14,508 nucleotides of DNA from an uncultured Desulfovibrio sp. Its GTDB lineage: Bacteria; Desulfobacterota; Desulfovibrionia; Desulfovibrionales; Desulfovibrionaceae. A program made the position numbers and the translations under genes. Shown here in pieces: positions 7,036-13,534 of the stretch; position 1 is the first letter of the stretch; every line of letters begins with the position of its first letter. The stretch covers positions 1-14,508 of the forward strand of contig CAMBWG010000015.1 of the NCBI GenBank assembly GCA_945871415.1. The letters are read 5' to 3'. The notes beneath the pieces are model-generated. The model was not told where the DNA came from and made no database searches. It saw only the letters and a list, made by a program, of their open reading frames with translations.

Positions 7036-7065
7036 TTTACCAAAGTACGGCGTTTGTCCTATAGT
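7036..7065 (+). promoter_or_regulatory. sigma-70-like promoter for symporter gene
   Basis: TTTACC (7036-7041) and TATAGT (7060-7065) are separated by 18 bp, with T-rich DNA upstream like an UP element. A 9-bp word, GTTTGTCCT, occupies the spacer end (7052-7060) and is repeated at 6979-6987. Transcription would start near 7072. Confidence 0.6.
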
Positions 7066-7163
7066 GTGGAGTATGCCCGAGATGTCTTCATGGCTTACGG
7101 AGGACATACGGGTAAATGCAACTTGTCTGCGGCGCGCGGGACGCGCCGCTATGGGGGGATACC

Positions 7164-8519
7164 GTGGAGGTTGTGATTAGCGCCCTTAAAGCCATTTCCG
7201 ACGTGGTGTGGGGGCCCATTATGCTGGTGCTTCTGGTGGGTACGGGGCTGTACCTGACCATCGGGCTGCGCTTTTTCCCGTTCCGTAACTGGATGCGTTC
7301 CTATTCCTGCCTGTGGCAGGGGCGGTCGCATCAGTCGGCAGATGGTGAAATTTCGCCCTGGAACGCCCTGATGACGGCGCTGGCAGGAACTATCGGCACG
7401 GGCAGTATCGTGGGGGTGGCGACGGCCATTTCCGTAGGCGGCCCGGGCGCGCTGTTCTGGATGTGGGTGACCGCCGTTGTCGGTATGGTGACCAAGTTCG
7501 CGGAAGTCATGCTTTCGGTGCAGTTACGCGAAAAGACGCCCGCCGGAAACTGGGTGGGCGGCGCTATGTACTTCATCAAGAACGGGCTTGGCAGACGCTG
7601 GGCCTGGATGGGCGCGCTCTTCTGCATCTTCTGCATGATCGCGTGCATGGGCACGGGCGCCATGGTGCAGGCCAACGCCATCAGCGCCAACCTTGCCGAA
7701 ACGTTCCATATCCCCGTCTGGGTGACGGCTCTCGGGTTGCTGCTTCTGGCCGGTGTCGTCATCATCGGCGGCGTGTCGCGCGTAGGCGCTGTGGCCGGCC
7801 GGCTGGTGCCCTTCATGGCCTGTCTCTACTGTGTTCTGTCCCTGCTGGTCATCGGTTCGCACATTTCGGAAATTCCCAACGTCATCTGGATGATCGTCAG
7901 CGACGCCTTTACGCCCGCGGCGGCGGGCGGCGGTTTTGCCGGCGCAACCGTCATGATGGCCATTCGTCAGGGGATGGCCCGCGGCGTCTTTTCCAATGAA
8001 GCCGGTCTCGGTACCGCGCCCATGGCCCATGCGGCGTCCACGGCGCACAGCCCGCTGACACAGGCCAGCATCGGCATGCTGGACGTGTTCATCACCACTC
8101 TCGTCATCTGTTCCATGACCGGCTTTGCCATTCTGGTCACCGGCGCGTGGAGCTCCGGCGTCGGGGGCGGCATCATGACGGCCGCGGCCTACGAAAAGGC
8201 CCTGCCCGGCATCGGCAAAATCGGCGTGACCGTCTGCCTTGCTCTGTTCGCCTTCACCACGGCGCTGGGCTGGTGCGTCTACGGCGAGCGCTGCGCCATC
8301 TATCTTTTCGGCGATCGCGCTCAGCTGCCGTTCCGCATCATCTACGTGCTGGTCTTCTGCCTCGGCGCGCTGCTGTCGCTGGAAATCGTCTGGCTGGCCT
8401 CCGATATCGGCAACGCGCTCATGGCTTTCCCCAACCTTGTGGGTATTCTGCTCCTGAGCCCCTTCCTCTTCCGTCTGGTTCGTGAAGAAGCGCAAAAGGA
8501 TCCGCGTTTCACCGTATAG
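7164..8519 (+). CDS. sodium:alanine/glycine symporter, AGCS family
   Basis: This inner-membrane carrier imports alanine or glycine with sodium (or protons). Family hallmarks are the N-terminal VVWGPIMLVLLVGTGLYLT, the stretch GTIGTGSIVGVATAI followed by GGPGALFWMWV and TKFAE, GNWVGGAMYFI, and RQGMARGVFSNEAGLGTAPM in the later half. Hydrophobic segments throughout fit the usual 10-11 helices. The start is uncertain. GTG at 7164 gives a 451-residue protein with a family-like N-terminus and GGGGGG 5 bp upstream. An ATG at 7116 would add 16 residues unlike the family, and its GGAGG is 12 bp away. Some relatives read IGTGN where this has IGTGS, which may affect substrate choice. It is separated from the Rnf genes by 62 bp, so co-transcription is possible. 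Confidence 0.92.
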   Translation: MEVVISALKAISDVVWGPIMLVLLVGTGLYLTIGLRFFPFRNWMRSYSCLWQGRSHQSADGEISPWNALMTALAGTIGTGSIVGVATAISVGGPGALFWMWVTAVVGMVTKFAEVMLSVQLREKTPAGNWVGGAMYFIKNGLGRRWAWMGALFCIFCMIACMGTGAMVQANAISANLAETFHIPVWVTALGLLLLAGVVIIGGVSRVGAVAGRLVPFMACLYCVLSLLVIGSHISEIPNVIWMIVSDAFTPAAAGGGFAGATVMMAIRQGMARGVFSNEAGLGTAPMAHAASTAHSPLTQASIGMLDVFITTLVICSMTGFAILVTGAWSSGVGGGIMTAAAYEKALPGIGKIGVTVCLALFAFTTALGWCVYGERCAIYLFGDRAQLPFRIIYVLVFCLGALLSLEIVWLASDIGNALMAFPNLVGILLLSPFLFRLVREEAQKDPRFTV

Positions 8520-8532
8520 CCTTCATCCTTCC

Positions 8533-8556
8533 GGGCGGCCCGCAACCGGGTCGCCC
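8533..8556 (+). terminator. 10-bp hairpin between symporter and Rnf genes
   Basis: GGGCGGCCCG and CGGGTCGCCC pair over 10 bp (one G-T) around a CAAC loop. No T-run follows. It may partially terminate or mark a processing site that sets different levels for symporter and Rnf. Confidence 0.45.
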
Positions 8557-8581
8557 CAACCGCAGCAAAGCGAGGTGGCCC

Positions 8582-9397
8582 ATGCAAAAACGCCTTTTAC
8601 CCATGACCATCATCGCCCTTGCGCTGGGCATCGTCGGCGCGGGACTGTATCTCGTCCCCGCATCGCGCGACGATATGCCGCGCCGCATTCTTTACGACAA
8701 CGCCGGGGGCACGGTGGTTTTTGAACATGCCCGCCATGTGACCGCCGTTGCCGCTCCCTCGGGGCAGGATCGCAACTGTGCCGCCTGCCATCATGAAAGC
8801 CCCGTGGCCCGGGACAAGCCCGTTGCCTGCGCCTCCTGCCACGGCGCGACCTTTGACGAATCCTTCAGAAAAAAGCACGTTGCCGCCTTCAACGACAATG
8901 CCGCCTGCGCCACCTGTCATCACCGGGAACTGGACCGGAAGAAGTGGGGGCACAAGCGGCATGTGGAAGAGCTCGGTCTGGCCTGTACGGACTGCCATCA
9001 TAGTGCGGACATCGAACCCGAACCGCAGAATTGCGCCGACTGCCACGAAAGCGGTGTGGCTCCCGGCAGACAGGCCCGGGAGGAGGGCACTCCCCCCGCG
9101 CTGGCCGACGCCGTGCATCAGAAGTGCCTCTCCTGCCATGAAGATCTGTTCGCGGCGGGAGCTAAGGGCTGCGCTTCCTGCCATGCTGTGATCAAGGTGC
9201 GGGATCGCCTGCCGGCCGAAGGGCTGGTGAAGCTGAATCCGCTGTATACCGACTGCGCCGTCTGCCACGGCAAGAAGGCGCAGGAGCTCGTCCCCGGACG
9301 CATGGACGCGTTTCACGGCCAGTGCATGACCTGTCATCGCAAGGTCGGCAAGGGGCCGTTTGAAAAGACGCAGTGCGGGCAATGTCATACCAAGTGA
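8582..9397 (+). CDS. dhcF: membrane-anchored decaheme cytochrome c of the Rnf locus
   Basis: The 271-residue protein contains ten CxxCH haem c sites, beginning at Cys66, 83, 109, 135, 151, 182, 197, 225, 248 and 265. Several are followed by an extra His or have isolated upstream histidines (H49, H52, H99, H126) that could be distal ligands. Residues 7-25 form one hydrophobic segment without a clear cleavage site, so it is probably an anchored periplasmic protein facing outward. Desulfovibrio Rnf loci start with such a decaheme cytochrome, which I recall under the name DhcF. Its likely role is electron exchange between the Rnf complex and the periplasmic cytochrome c pool. The ATG at 8582 has GAGG about 7 bp upstream. 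The stop lies 7 bp before the rnfC start, so the two are coupled. The ten sites are directly visible; the partner is inferred. Confidence 0.93.
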   Translation: MQKRLLPMTIIALALGIVGAGLYLVPASRDDMPRRILYDNAGGTVVFEHARHVTAVAAPSGQDRNCAACHHESPVARDKPVACASCHGATFDESFRKKHVAAFNDNAACATCHHRELDRKKWGHKRHVEELGLACTDCHHSADIEPEPQNCADCHESGVAPGRQAREEGTPPALADAVHQKCLSCHEDLFAAGAKGCASCHAVIKVRDRLPAEGLVKLNPLYTDCAVCHGKKAQELVPGRMDAFHGQCMTCHRKVGKGPFEKTQCGQCHTK

Positions 9398-9404
9398 GGC
9401 AGGC

Positions 9405-10700
9405 ATGAAAGAACTTTTCACCATGTTGACCGACCCTCGCTTTCACCTGCTGTACGGCGTGACGCAACGCTTCAGCATGGGGCCGGAGCCGCGGCAGGTT
9501 CGTCTGAACCGCGAGTCCATGACCCTGAGCGAGGGCATCAAGAAGAAGACGCGCGTCTATCCCTTCATGAAGCTGGGAACGCATCCCTCGCCGCTCAAGG
9601 GGGATCTCTACTCGCCCATATTCGGCGTGGTGAGCGAGATTAACGAACGCAGCCTGTTTCTTGAGGCTGTGGAACCGGACGAGGAACTGCGGGCGCTGGC
9701 GGACGGTGTTCGCAAGGTGGACGTTATGGAGCTGGCCCGCGACTGCGGCGCCGGCGCGGATGGCCGCAAGCGGCTGGCGCAGCTGCTCAAGGATCTGGGG
9801 CTTAATACCAGGTCGCTGGGGCAGGAATGCGAAACGCTGATCATCAACGGTCTGAATCCCGATCCCGGCATCACCTGGGCCGAACCCATGCTGATGACGC
9901 ACCGGGCCACGCTTTCGGCGGGTCTTGCGCTGCTGCGGCAGCTGACGCCCGCCCGGAAGATTGTTCTGGCCGTTCCCAAGGAAATGCGTCTGCAGTTTCA
10001 CGATCTGGAAGTCGCCTCCGTACCTTCCCAGTACCCTGCCAGCGTCAATGAGCTGGTCGTCAAGGCCGTGACCGGCAAGGAGCGCCCCGAGGGCGTGGGC
10101 ATCGTCGGCCTGCACAATCTCTGGAGTCTGGGGCGTGTGGTGGAAACCGGTCTGCCGCTGGTGGAAACAGTGCTTACCGTGGGCAGCCTGCGTCACTCCG
10201 GCAATTATATTGTCAAAGACGGCTGCATGGTGGGCGAGCTGCTGGACTTTGCGGGCATTGAGCTGCGGGAAGGGGATGCGCTTGTGCGCGGCGGTCCGCT
10301 GCGTGGCGAAAGTCTCGACAAACTTTCCCGCAGCGTCACGCGCGGCGCCATGGGGGTCTTTGTGGTCGAGGCCGGAACCGTGCCGCCCATGCAGGGGCAC
10401 GCTCCCTGCATCAACTGCGGCGCCTGCGTGCTCATCTGTCCGGCGCACCTTTCGCCCAATCTGCTGAGTCGCTATGCGGAATTTGCTCTGCACGAACGGG
10501 CACGCAAGGAACATGTGCAGTCCTGTCTGGAATGCGGCCTGTGCGGTTATGTCTGCATCGCGCGCCGCCCTGTGCTGCAATATATCCGTCTGGCCAAGCA
10601 CAAGCTGGCCGAGGCGGATCAACAGAAACTGACGCCGCTGGAACCCGTCGGCGTCACTCCCGGCAACGAGTCCGTATCCAAGGAGGACAGCCATGCCTGA
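9405..10700 (+). CDS. rnfC: Rnf complex subunit RnfC, lacking the NADH/FMN motifs
   Basis: RnfC is a peripheral subunit that in typical Rnf complexes binds FMN and NADH. The 431-residue protein has two [4Fe-4S] ferredoxin motifs, CINCGACVLICP (C335, 338, 341, 345) and CLECGLCGYVC (C374, 377, 380, 384). It also has an N-terminal region fitting the lipoyl-like domain (KLGTHPSPLKGDLYSPIFG). The central domain is recognisable (ETLIIN at 143-148, YPASVNELV at 210-218) but altered. The glycine-rich GxGGAGFP is missing, ECEP reads NPDP (151-154), and YPSGGAKQL reads YPASVNELV. It is therefore unlikely to bind NADH in the usual way. The ATG at 9405 has GAGG 6 bp upstream; the longer in-frame start at 9360 lies inside the cytochrome gene. 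It overlaps rnfD by 8 bp. No long lysine-rich C-terminal extension like that of E. coli RsxC is present. Confidence 0.93.
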   Translation: MKELFTMLTDPRFHLLYGVTQRFSMGPEPRQVRLNRESMTLSEGIKKKTRVYPFMKLGTHPSPLKGDLYSPIFGVVSEINERSLFLEAVEPDEELRALADGVRKVDVMELARDCGAGADGRKRLAQLLKDLGLNTRSLGQECETLIINGLNPDPGITWAEPMLMTHRATLSAGLALLRQLTPARKIVLAVPKEMRLQFHDLEVASVPSQYPASVNELVVKAVTGKERPEGVGIVGLHNLWSLGRVVETGLPLVETVLTVGSLRHSGNYIVKDGCMVGELLDFAGIELREGDALVRGGPLRGESLDKLSRSVTRGAMGVFVVEAGTVPPMQGHAPCINCGACVLICPAHLSPNLLSRYAEFALHERARKEHVQSCLECGLCGYVCIARRPVLQYIRLAKHKLAEADQQKLTPLEPVGVTPGNESVSKEDSHA

Positions 10701-11646
10701 TGCCCGCAATGCCGTTCTGCTGGCCATGAGCGCCCCTCCCTACTGGCACTGCGGGCGCACGGTGCAGCGTCAGAGTCTGTGGATAGCGGCCGCGCTTGCT
10801 CCCGCCGTCCTCTGCGCCCTCTGGAACTGGGGTCTGCCCGCTCTGCGCGTCATGGCCCTGAGCGTGGCCGTCTGCGTGGCCGTGGAGGCGCTCTGTCAGA
10901 AAGCCATGGGGCGCGAGATTGCCGTGGACGACGGCACCGCCGCCGTTTCCGGTCTGCTGCTGGCCTTCATGCTGCCGGCCGCCGCGCCGTGGTGGCTGGT
11001 CTGTCTTGGGGCGGTGGTCGCCATCTGTCTGGGCAAGATGGCCTTTGGCGGACTGGGGGCCAATCCGGTCAATACCTCGCTGGTGGGCTGGGCCGTTCTC
11101 TTTGTTTCCTTTCCTCTGCTCATGGATGCCAACGCCATGCAGCTTGATACGGAGTTTGTCGATCCGCTGCTGCGTCTCAAGTTCTTCGGCGCGGCGGCGG
11201 CAGAGGAAATTCCCTTTACGGATCTGCTGCTCGGGCATCAGATCAACGGTCTGGGAGCCGGACAGGCCGGCGCTCTCCTGCTGGGGGGCAGTTTCCTTGC
11301 GGCGCGCGGTTTTGTGCGCTGGCACATTGCGCTGGGCTTCTTCCTTGGCGTTGCCGGTCTGGCCACGGCTTTTGCGCTGGCGGATCCGGCGGCCAATGCC
11401 TCGCCCTTCTTCCATCTGGCGACGGGGTCCGTGCTGCTGGGCGGCTTTTTTCTGATTACGGATCCGGCCAACGCGCCGAGCCGTCCGCTGCCCATGTTTC
11501 TGTACGGCCTTATCGGGGGCGCGCTCGTGATGCTCATCCGCAAGTACGGCGTGTATGCCGACGGTACGCCCTTTGCCATTCTGCTGGCCAACCTGCTGGC
11601 GCCGCAGCTTGATCTGCTGCGCCCCAAGCCCTTTGGAGGTCGATAG
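10693..11646 (+). CDS. rnfD: Rnf complex membrane subunit RnfD
   Basis: RnfD is an integral membrane subunit of the ion-translocating electron path and normally carries a covalent FMN. The 317-residue protein has many hydrophobic segments and family motifs MAFGGLGANPVNTSLVGW (116-133), GALLLGGSFL, LATGSVLLGGFFLITDP and YADGTPFAILLANLLAPQ. The family's flavin-attachment motif (S-x-A-T-P-L before the second half) is not found. The aligned stretch reads TEFVDPLLRLK, with Asp157 where threonine is expected. This loop region is also shorter than in E. coli RsxD. The ATG at 10693 has AAGGAGG about 6 bp upstream and overlaps the rnfC stop by 8 bp, showing translational coupling. The reading frame is intact and otherwise normal, so the change looks like a real property and not decay. 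Confidence 0.94.
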   Translation: MPDARNAVLLAMSAPPYWHCGRTVQRQSLWIAAALAPAVLCALWNWGLPALRVMALSVAVCVAVEALCQKAMGREIAVDDGTAAVSGLLLAFMLPAAAPWWLVCLGAVVAICLGKMAFGGLGANPVNTSLVGWAVLFVSFPLLMDANAMQLDTEFVDPLLRLKFFGAAAAEEIPFTDLLLGHQINGLGAGQAGALLLGGSFLAARGFVRWHIALGFFLGVAGLATAFALADPAANASPFFHLATGSVLLGGFFLITDPANAPSRPLPMFLYGLIGGALVMLIRKYGVYADGTPFAILLANLLAPQLDLLRPKPFGGR

Positions 11647-11648
11647 CC

Positions 11649-12224
11649 ATGCGCGACATGTTTCGTATGATTGTCGTGTTGTCGGTGCTGTGCGGCCTTT
11701 CCGGCTTCGCGCTCTCCTATCTGAAAATGATCACGGCTCCCCGCATTGAAGAGCAGGTGCTTGCCAATGTGCAGGGCCCGGCCATCAAGCGTGTTTTCCC
11801 CTATGCTGAAAATGATCCCATCGGCGAGCGCAGGCGCTTTGAGGCGGACGGTCGCGCCGTAATGATCTTTCCCGTGCGTTCGGGCGGCGCGCTGGTGGGC
11901 GTTGCGCTGGAGCACAGCTCCAAGGGTTACGGCGGCGATGTCAATATTATGGTGGGCTTCAATCTCAAGGATGACACGCTGGCGGGCATAGGGGCCACCA
12001 CCCTCAAGGAAACGCCGGGCCTGGGCATGCGCATTGCCGAACCCGCCTTTACCGGACAGTTCTCCGGACAGAAGACCCCGGTGCAGCTGTCTTCCGGCGG
12101 CGGCGTCATCGACGGCGTTTCCGGCGCCACCATCTCTTCCGCCGGGGCCGTGGGGGCCGTCAACAATGCCGCTGCCGTCTACGCCCGTCTGAAGAAGGAC
12201 ATCCTTGCCGCGTGGGCCAAGTAA
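11649..12224 (+). CDS. rnfG: Rnf complex flavoprotein subunit RnfG
   Basis: RnfG is anchored by one N-terminal helix (about residues 7-27) with its FMN-binding domain in the periplasm. The 191-residue protein shows the flavinylation motif DGVSGATISS (155-164), in which Thr161 should carry the phosphoester-linked FMN. It also has the family stretch GATTLKETPGLGMRI (115-129). Thus RnfG keeps its flavin site while RnfD does not. FMN attachment needs an ApbE-type transferase, which is not in the window. The ATG at 11649 lies 2 bp after the rnfD stop, with GGAGG in the end of rnfD. As the periplasmic flavin protein, it is the natural contact for the decaheme cytochrome; this is inference. Confidence 0.95.
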   Translation: MRDMFRMIVVLSVLCGLSGFALSYLKMITAPRIEEQVLANVQGPAIKRVFPYAENDPIGERRRFEADGRAVMIFPVRSGGALVGVALEHSSKGYGGDVNIMVGFNLKDDTLAGIGATTLKETPGLGMRIAEPAFTGQFSGQKTPVQLSSGGGVIDGVSGATISSAGAVGAVNNAAAVYARLKKDILAAWAK

Positions 12225-12234
12225 GGAGGCTGGC

Positions 12235-12933
12235 ATGAGCGTATTGAAGGAATTTACCAAGGGCTTATGGAAAGAGCTGCCTCCCTTCCGTCTGGTGCTG
12301 GGGCTCTGCCCCACGCTGGCCGTGACCAATTCGGCCAGCAACGGGCTCGGCATGGGCGCGGCGGTCATCTTTGTGCTGGTGCTCTCCAATATGATTATTT
12401 CCATGGTGCGCCACATCATCCCGGCCAAGGTCCGCATTGCCTGCTTTATCGTCATTGCGGCCTCGCTGGTGGTGGCGGTGGAACTGCTCATGCAGGCCTA
12501 TGCCTACCCCCTGTATGAGCGGCTGGGCATTTTTGTGCCGCTGATCGTGGTGAACTGCATTATTCTCGGCCGTGCGGAAGCCTTTGCCGCCAAGAACGGC
12601 GTGGCCGCTTCCGTGGCCGACGGACTCGGCATGGGCCTCGGCTTTACCATGTCGCTGACCTTCCTCGGCTCCATTCGCGAAGTCCTGGGCAACGGAACGT
12701 GGTTCGGCATGGCCGTCATGCCGGAGAGCTTCGAGCCCCTGCGAATCATGGTGCAGGCTCCGGGCGCGTTCATCTGTCTGGGACTCATTCTCGCGGGCAT
12801 GAATATGCTCAACTTCCGGCAGGCGCGCCGCAGGGGCGAGCAGGCCGAAGCGCTGGCACAGCAGCAGGGCTGCGGCAGCTGCGGCGGTTGCACCGCCTGC
12901 GGCGCGGGAGCCAGAGACGCGCAGGCGCAGTAG
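12235..12933 (+). CDS. rnfE: Rnf complex membrane subunit RnfE with cysteine-rich tail
   Basis: RnfE and RnfA are related six-helix proteins that form the membrane core and share a [Fe-S] cluster held by two cysteines from each. The 232-residue RnfE has these at Cys25 (GLCPTLAVTNS) and Cys108 (VNCIILGRAEAF). Other family stretches are NGLGMGAAVIFVLVLSN and LGMGLGFTMSLTFLGSIREVLGNG. The C-terminus carries an extra tail with GCGSCGGCTACG, that is C213, C216, C219 and C222 spaced CxxCxxCxxC, which could bind a cluster or metal. By family topology the tail should lie on the cytoplasmic side, but I am not certain. The ATG at 12235 with GGAGG 6 bp upstream is chosen; the in-frame ATG at 12205 is inside rnfG and would add ten unlikely residues. 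Confidence 0.95.
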   Translation: MSVLKEFTKGLWKELPPFRLVLGLCPTLAVTNSASNGLGMGAAVIFVLVLSNMIISMVRHIIPAKVRIACFIVIAASLVVAVELLMQAYAYPLYERLGIFVPLIVVNCIILGRAEAFAAKNGVAASVADGLGMGLGFTMSLTFLGSIREVLGNGTWFGMAVMPESFEPLRIMVQAPGAFICLGLILAGMNMLNFRQARRRGEQAEALAQQQGCGSCGGCTACGAGARDAQAQ

Positions 12934-12942
12934 GGAGGCCGT

Positions 12943-13518
12943 ATGGAAATATTTCAGCTCTTCATCGCCGCCGTCTTTGTCAACAACATCGTACTGGCGC
13001 AATATCTGGGCAACTGTCCTTATCTGGGCTGCTCCAAGGAGCGCGGCGTGGCCCTCGGTATGGGCAGCGCGGTCATCTTCGTTATCGTCGTTTCCACTTT
13101 CTTTACCTGGCTTATGCAGCGCTGCGTACTCGATCCGCTGGGGCTGGGCTATCTGCAGACCATTGTCTTCATCGTGGTCATTGCCGCGCTGGTGCAGTTT
13201 GTGGAAATGTTCCTGAAGAAAATGCTGCCGCCCCTGTATGCGGCGCTGGGGATCTTTCTGCCGCTGATTACGACCAACTGCGCCGTCATGGGCGTGGCCA
13301 TTCTCGTGCAGCGGGAGGAATACGATCTGCTTACGTCCGTACTGTACGGTCTGGCTTCAAGCATCGGCTTCACGCTGGCGCTGCTGCTCATGGCCGGCAT
13401 ACGGGAGCGGCTGGATACCTGCCGCCTGCCCAAGGCTATGGCGGGCACGCCCATTGCGCTGATTATGGCCGGGCTGATGTCGCTGGCGTTCATGGGCTTC
13501 AAGGGCATGGCCAACTGA
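12943..13518 (+). CDS. rnfA: Rnf complex membrane subunit RnfA
   Basis: RnfA is the second six-helix core subunit and faces RnfE in inverted orientation. The 191-residue protein has the usual length and both cluster cysteines, Cys25 (YLGNCPYLGCSK) and Cys113 (TTNCAVMGVAI). Strongly conserved stretches are AVFVNNIVLAQYLG at the N-terminus and SSIGFTLALLLMAGIRERL near the C-terminus. A further Cys30 follows the first cluster cysteine. The ATG at 12943 has GGGAGG about 6 bp upstream and lies 9 bp after rnfE. Nothing in the sequence departs from the family. Confidence 0.96.
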   Translation: MEIFQLFIAAVFVNNIVLAQYLGNCPYLGCSKERGVALGMGSAVIFVIVVSTFFTWLMQRCVLDPLGLGYLQTIVFIVVIAALVQFVEMFLKKMLPPLYAALGIFLPLITTNCAVMGVAILVQREEYDLLTSVLYGLASSIGFTLALLLMAGIRERLDTCRLPKAMAGTPIALIMAGLMSLAFMGFKGMAN

Positions 13519-13534
13519 CACGGGAGGAGAGATT

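Larger units (their letters stand above)
6636..7163. other. divergent intergenic region with AT-rich core
   Basis: No convincing gene lies here. The part next to hisH (6636-6780) is GC-rich. The core (about 6780-7060) is far more AT-rich than anything else in the window and holds several inverted repeats and long T or A runs. It separates the leftward hisH unit from the rightward symporter/Rnf genes and must carry the promoters and control sites of both. Short open frames here have no coding character. One 35-codon frame at 7073-7180 is discussed as a finding. Confidence 0.8.

Noticed and set aside
6815..7107. Short minus-strand open frames in the AT-rich intergenic region
   Set aside because: They are Phe/Lys/Ile-rich from base composition alone, overlap each other in different frames and lack ribosome binding sites.
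7524..8495. Minus-strand open frame of 323 codons opposite the symporter
   Set aside because: Hydrophilic antisense of a membrane protein, rich in Asp, His, Gly and Gln, typical of shadow frames.
9192..10727. Minus-strand open frame of 511 codons opposite rnfC
   Set aside because: Shadow of rnfC: no recognisable domain, His/Gln/Arg-rich, and the plus frame has both ferredoxin motifs.
11238..12491. Minus-strand open frame of 417 codons opposite rnfD, rnfG and rnfE
   Set aside because: It spans three real genes on the other strand and has no domain or ribosome binding site.
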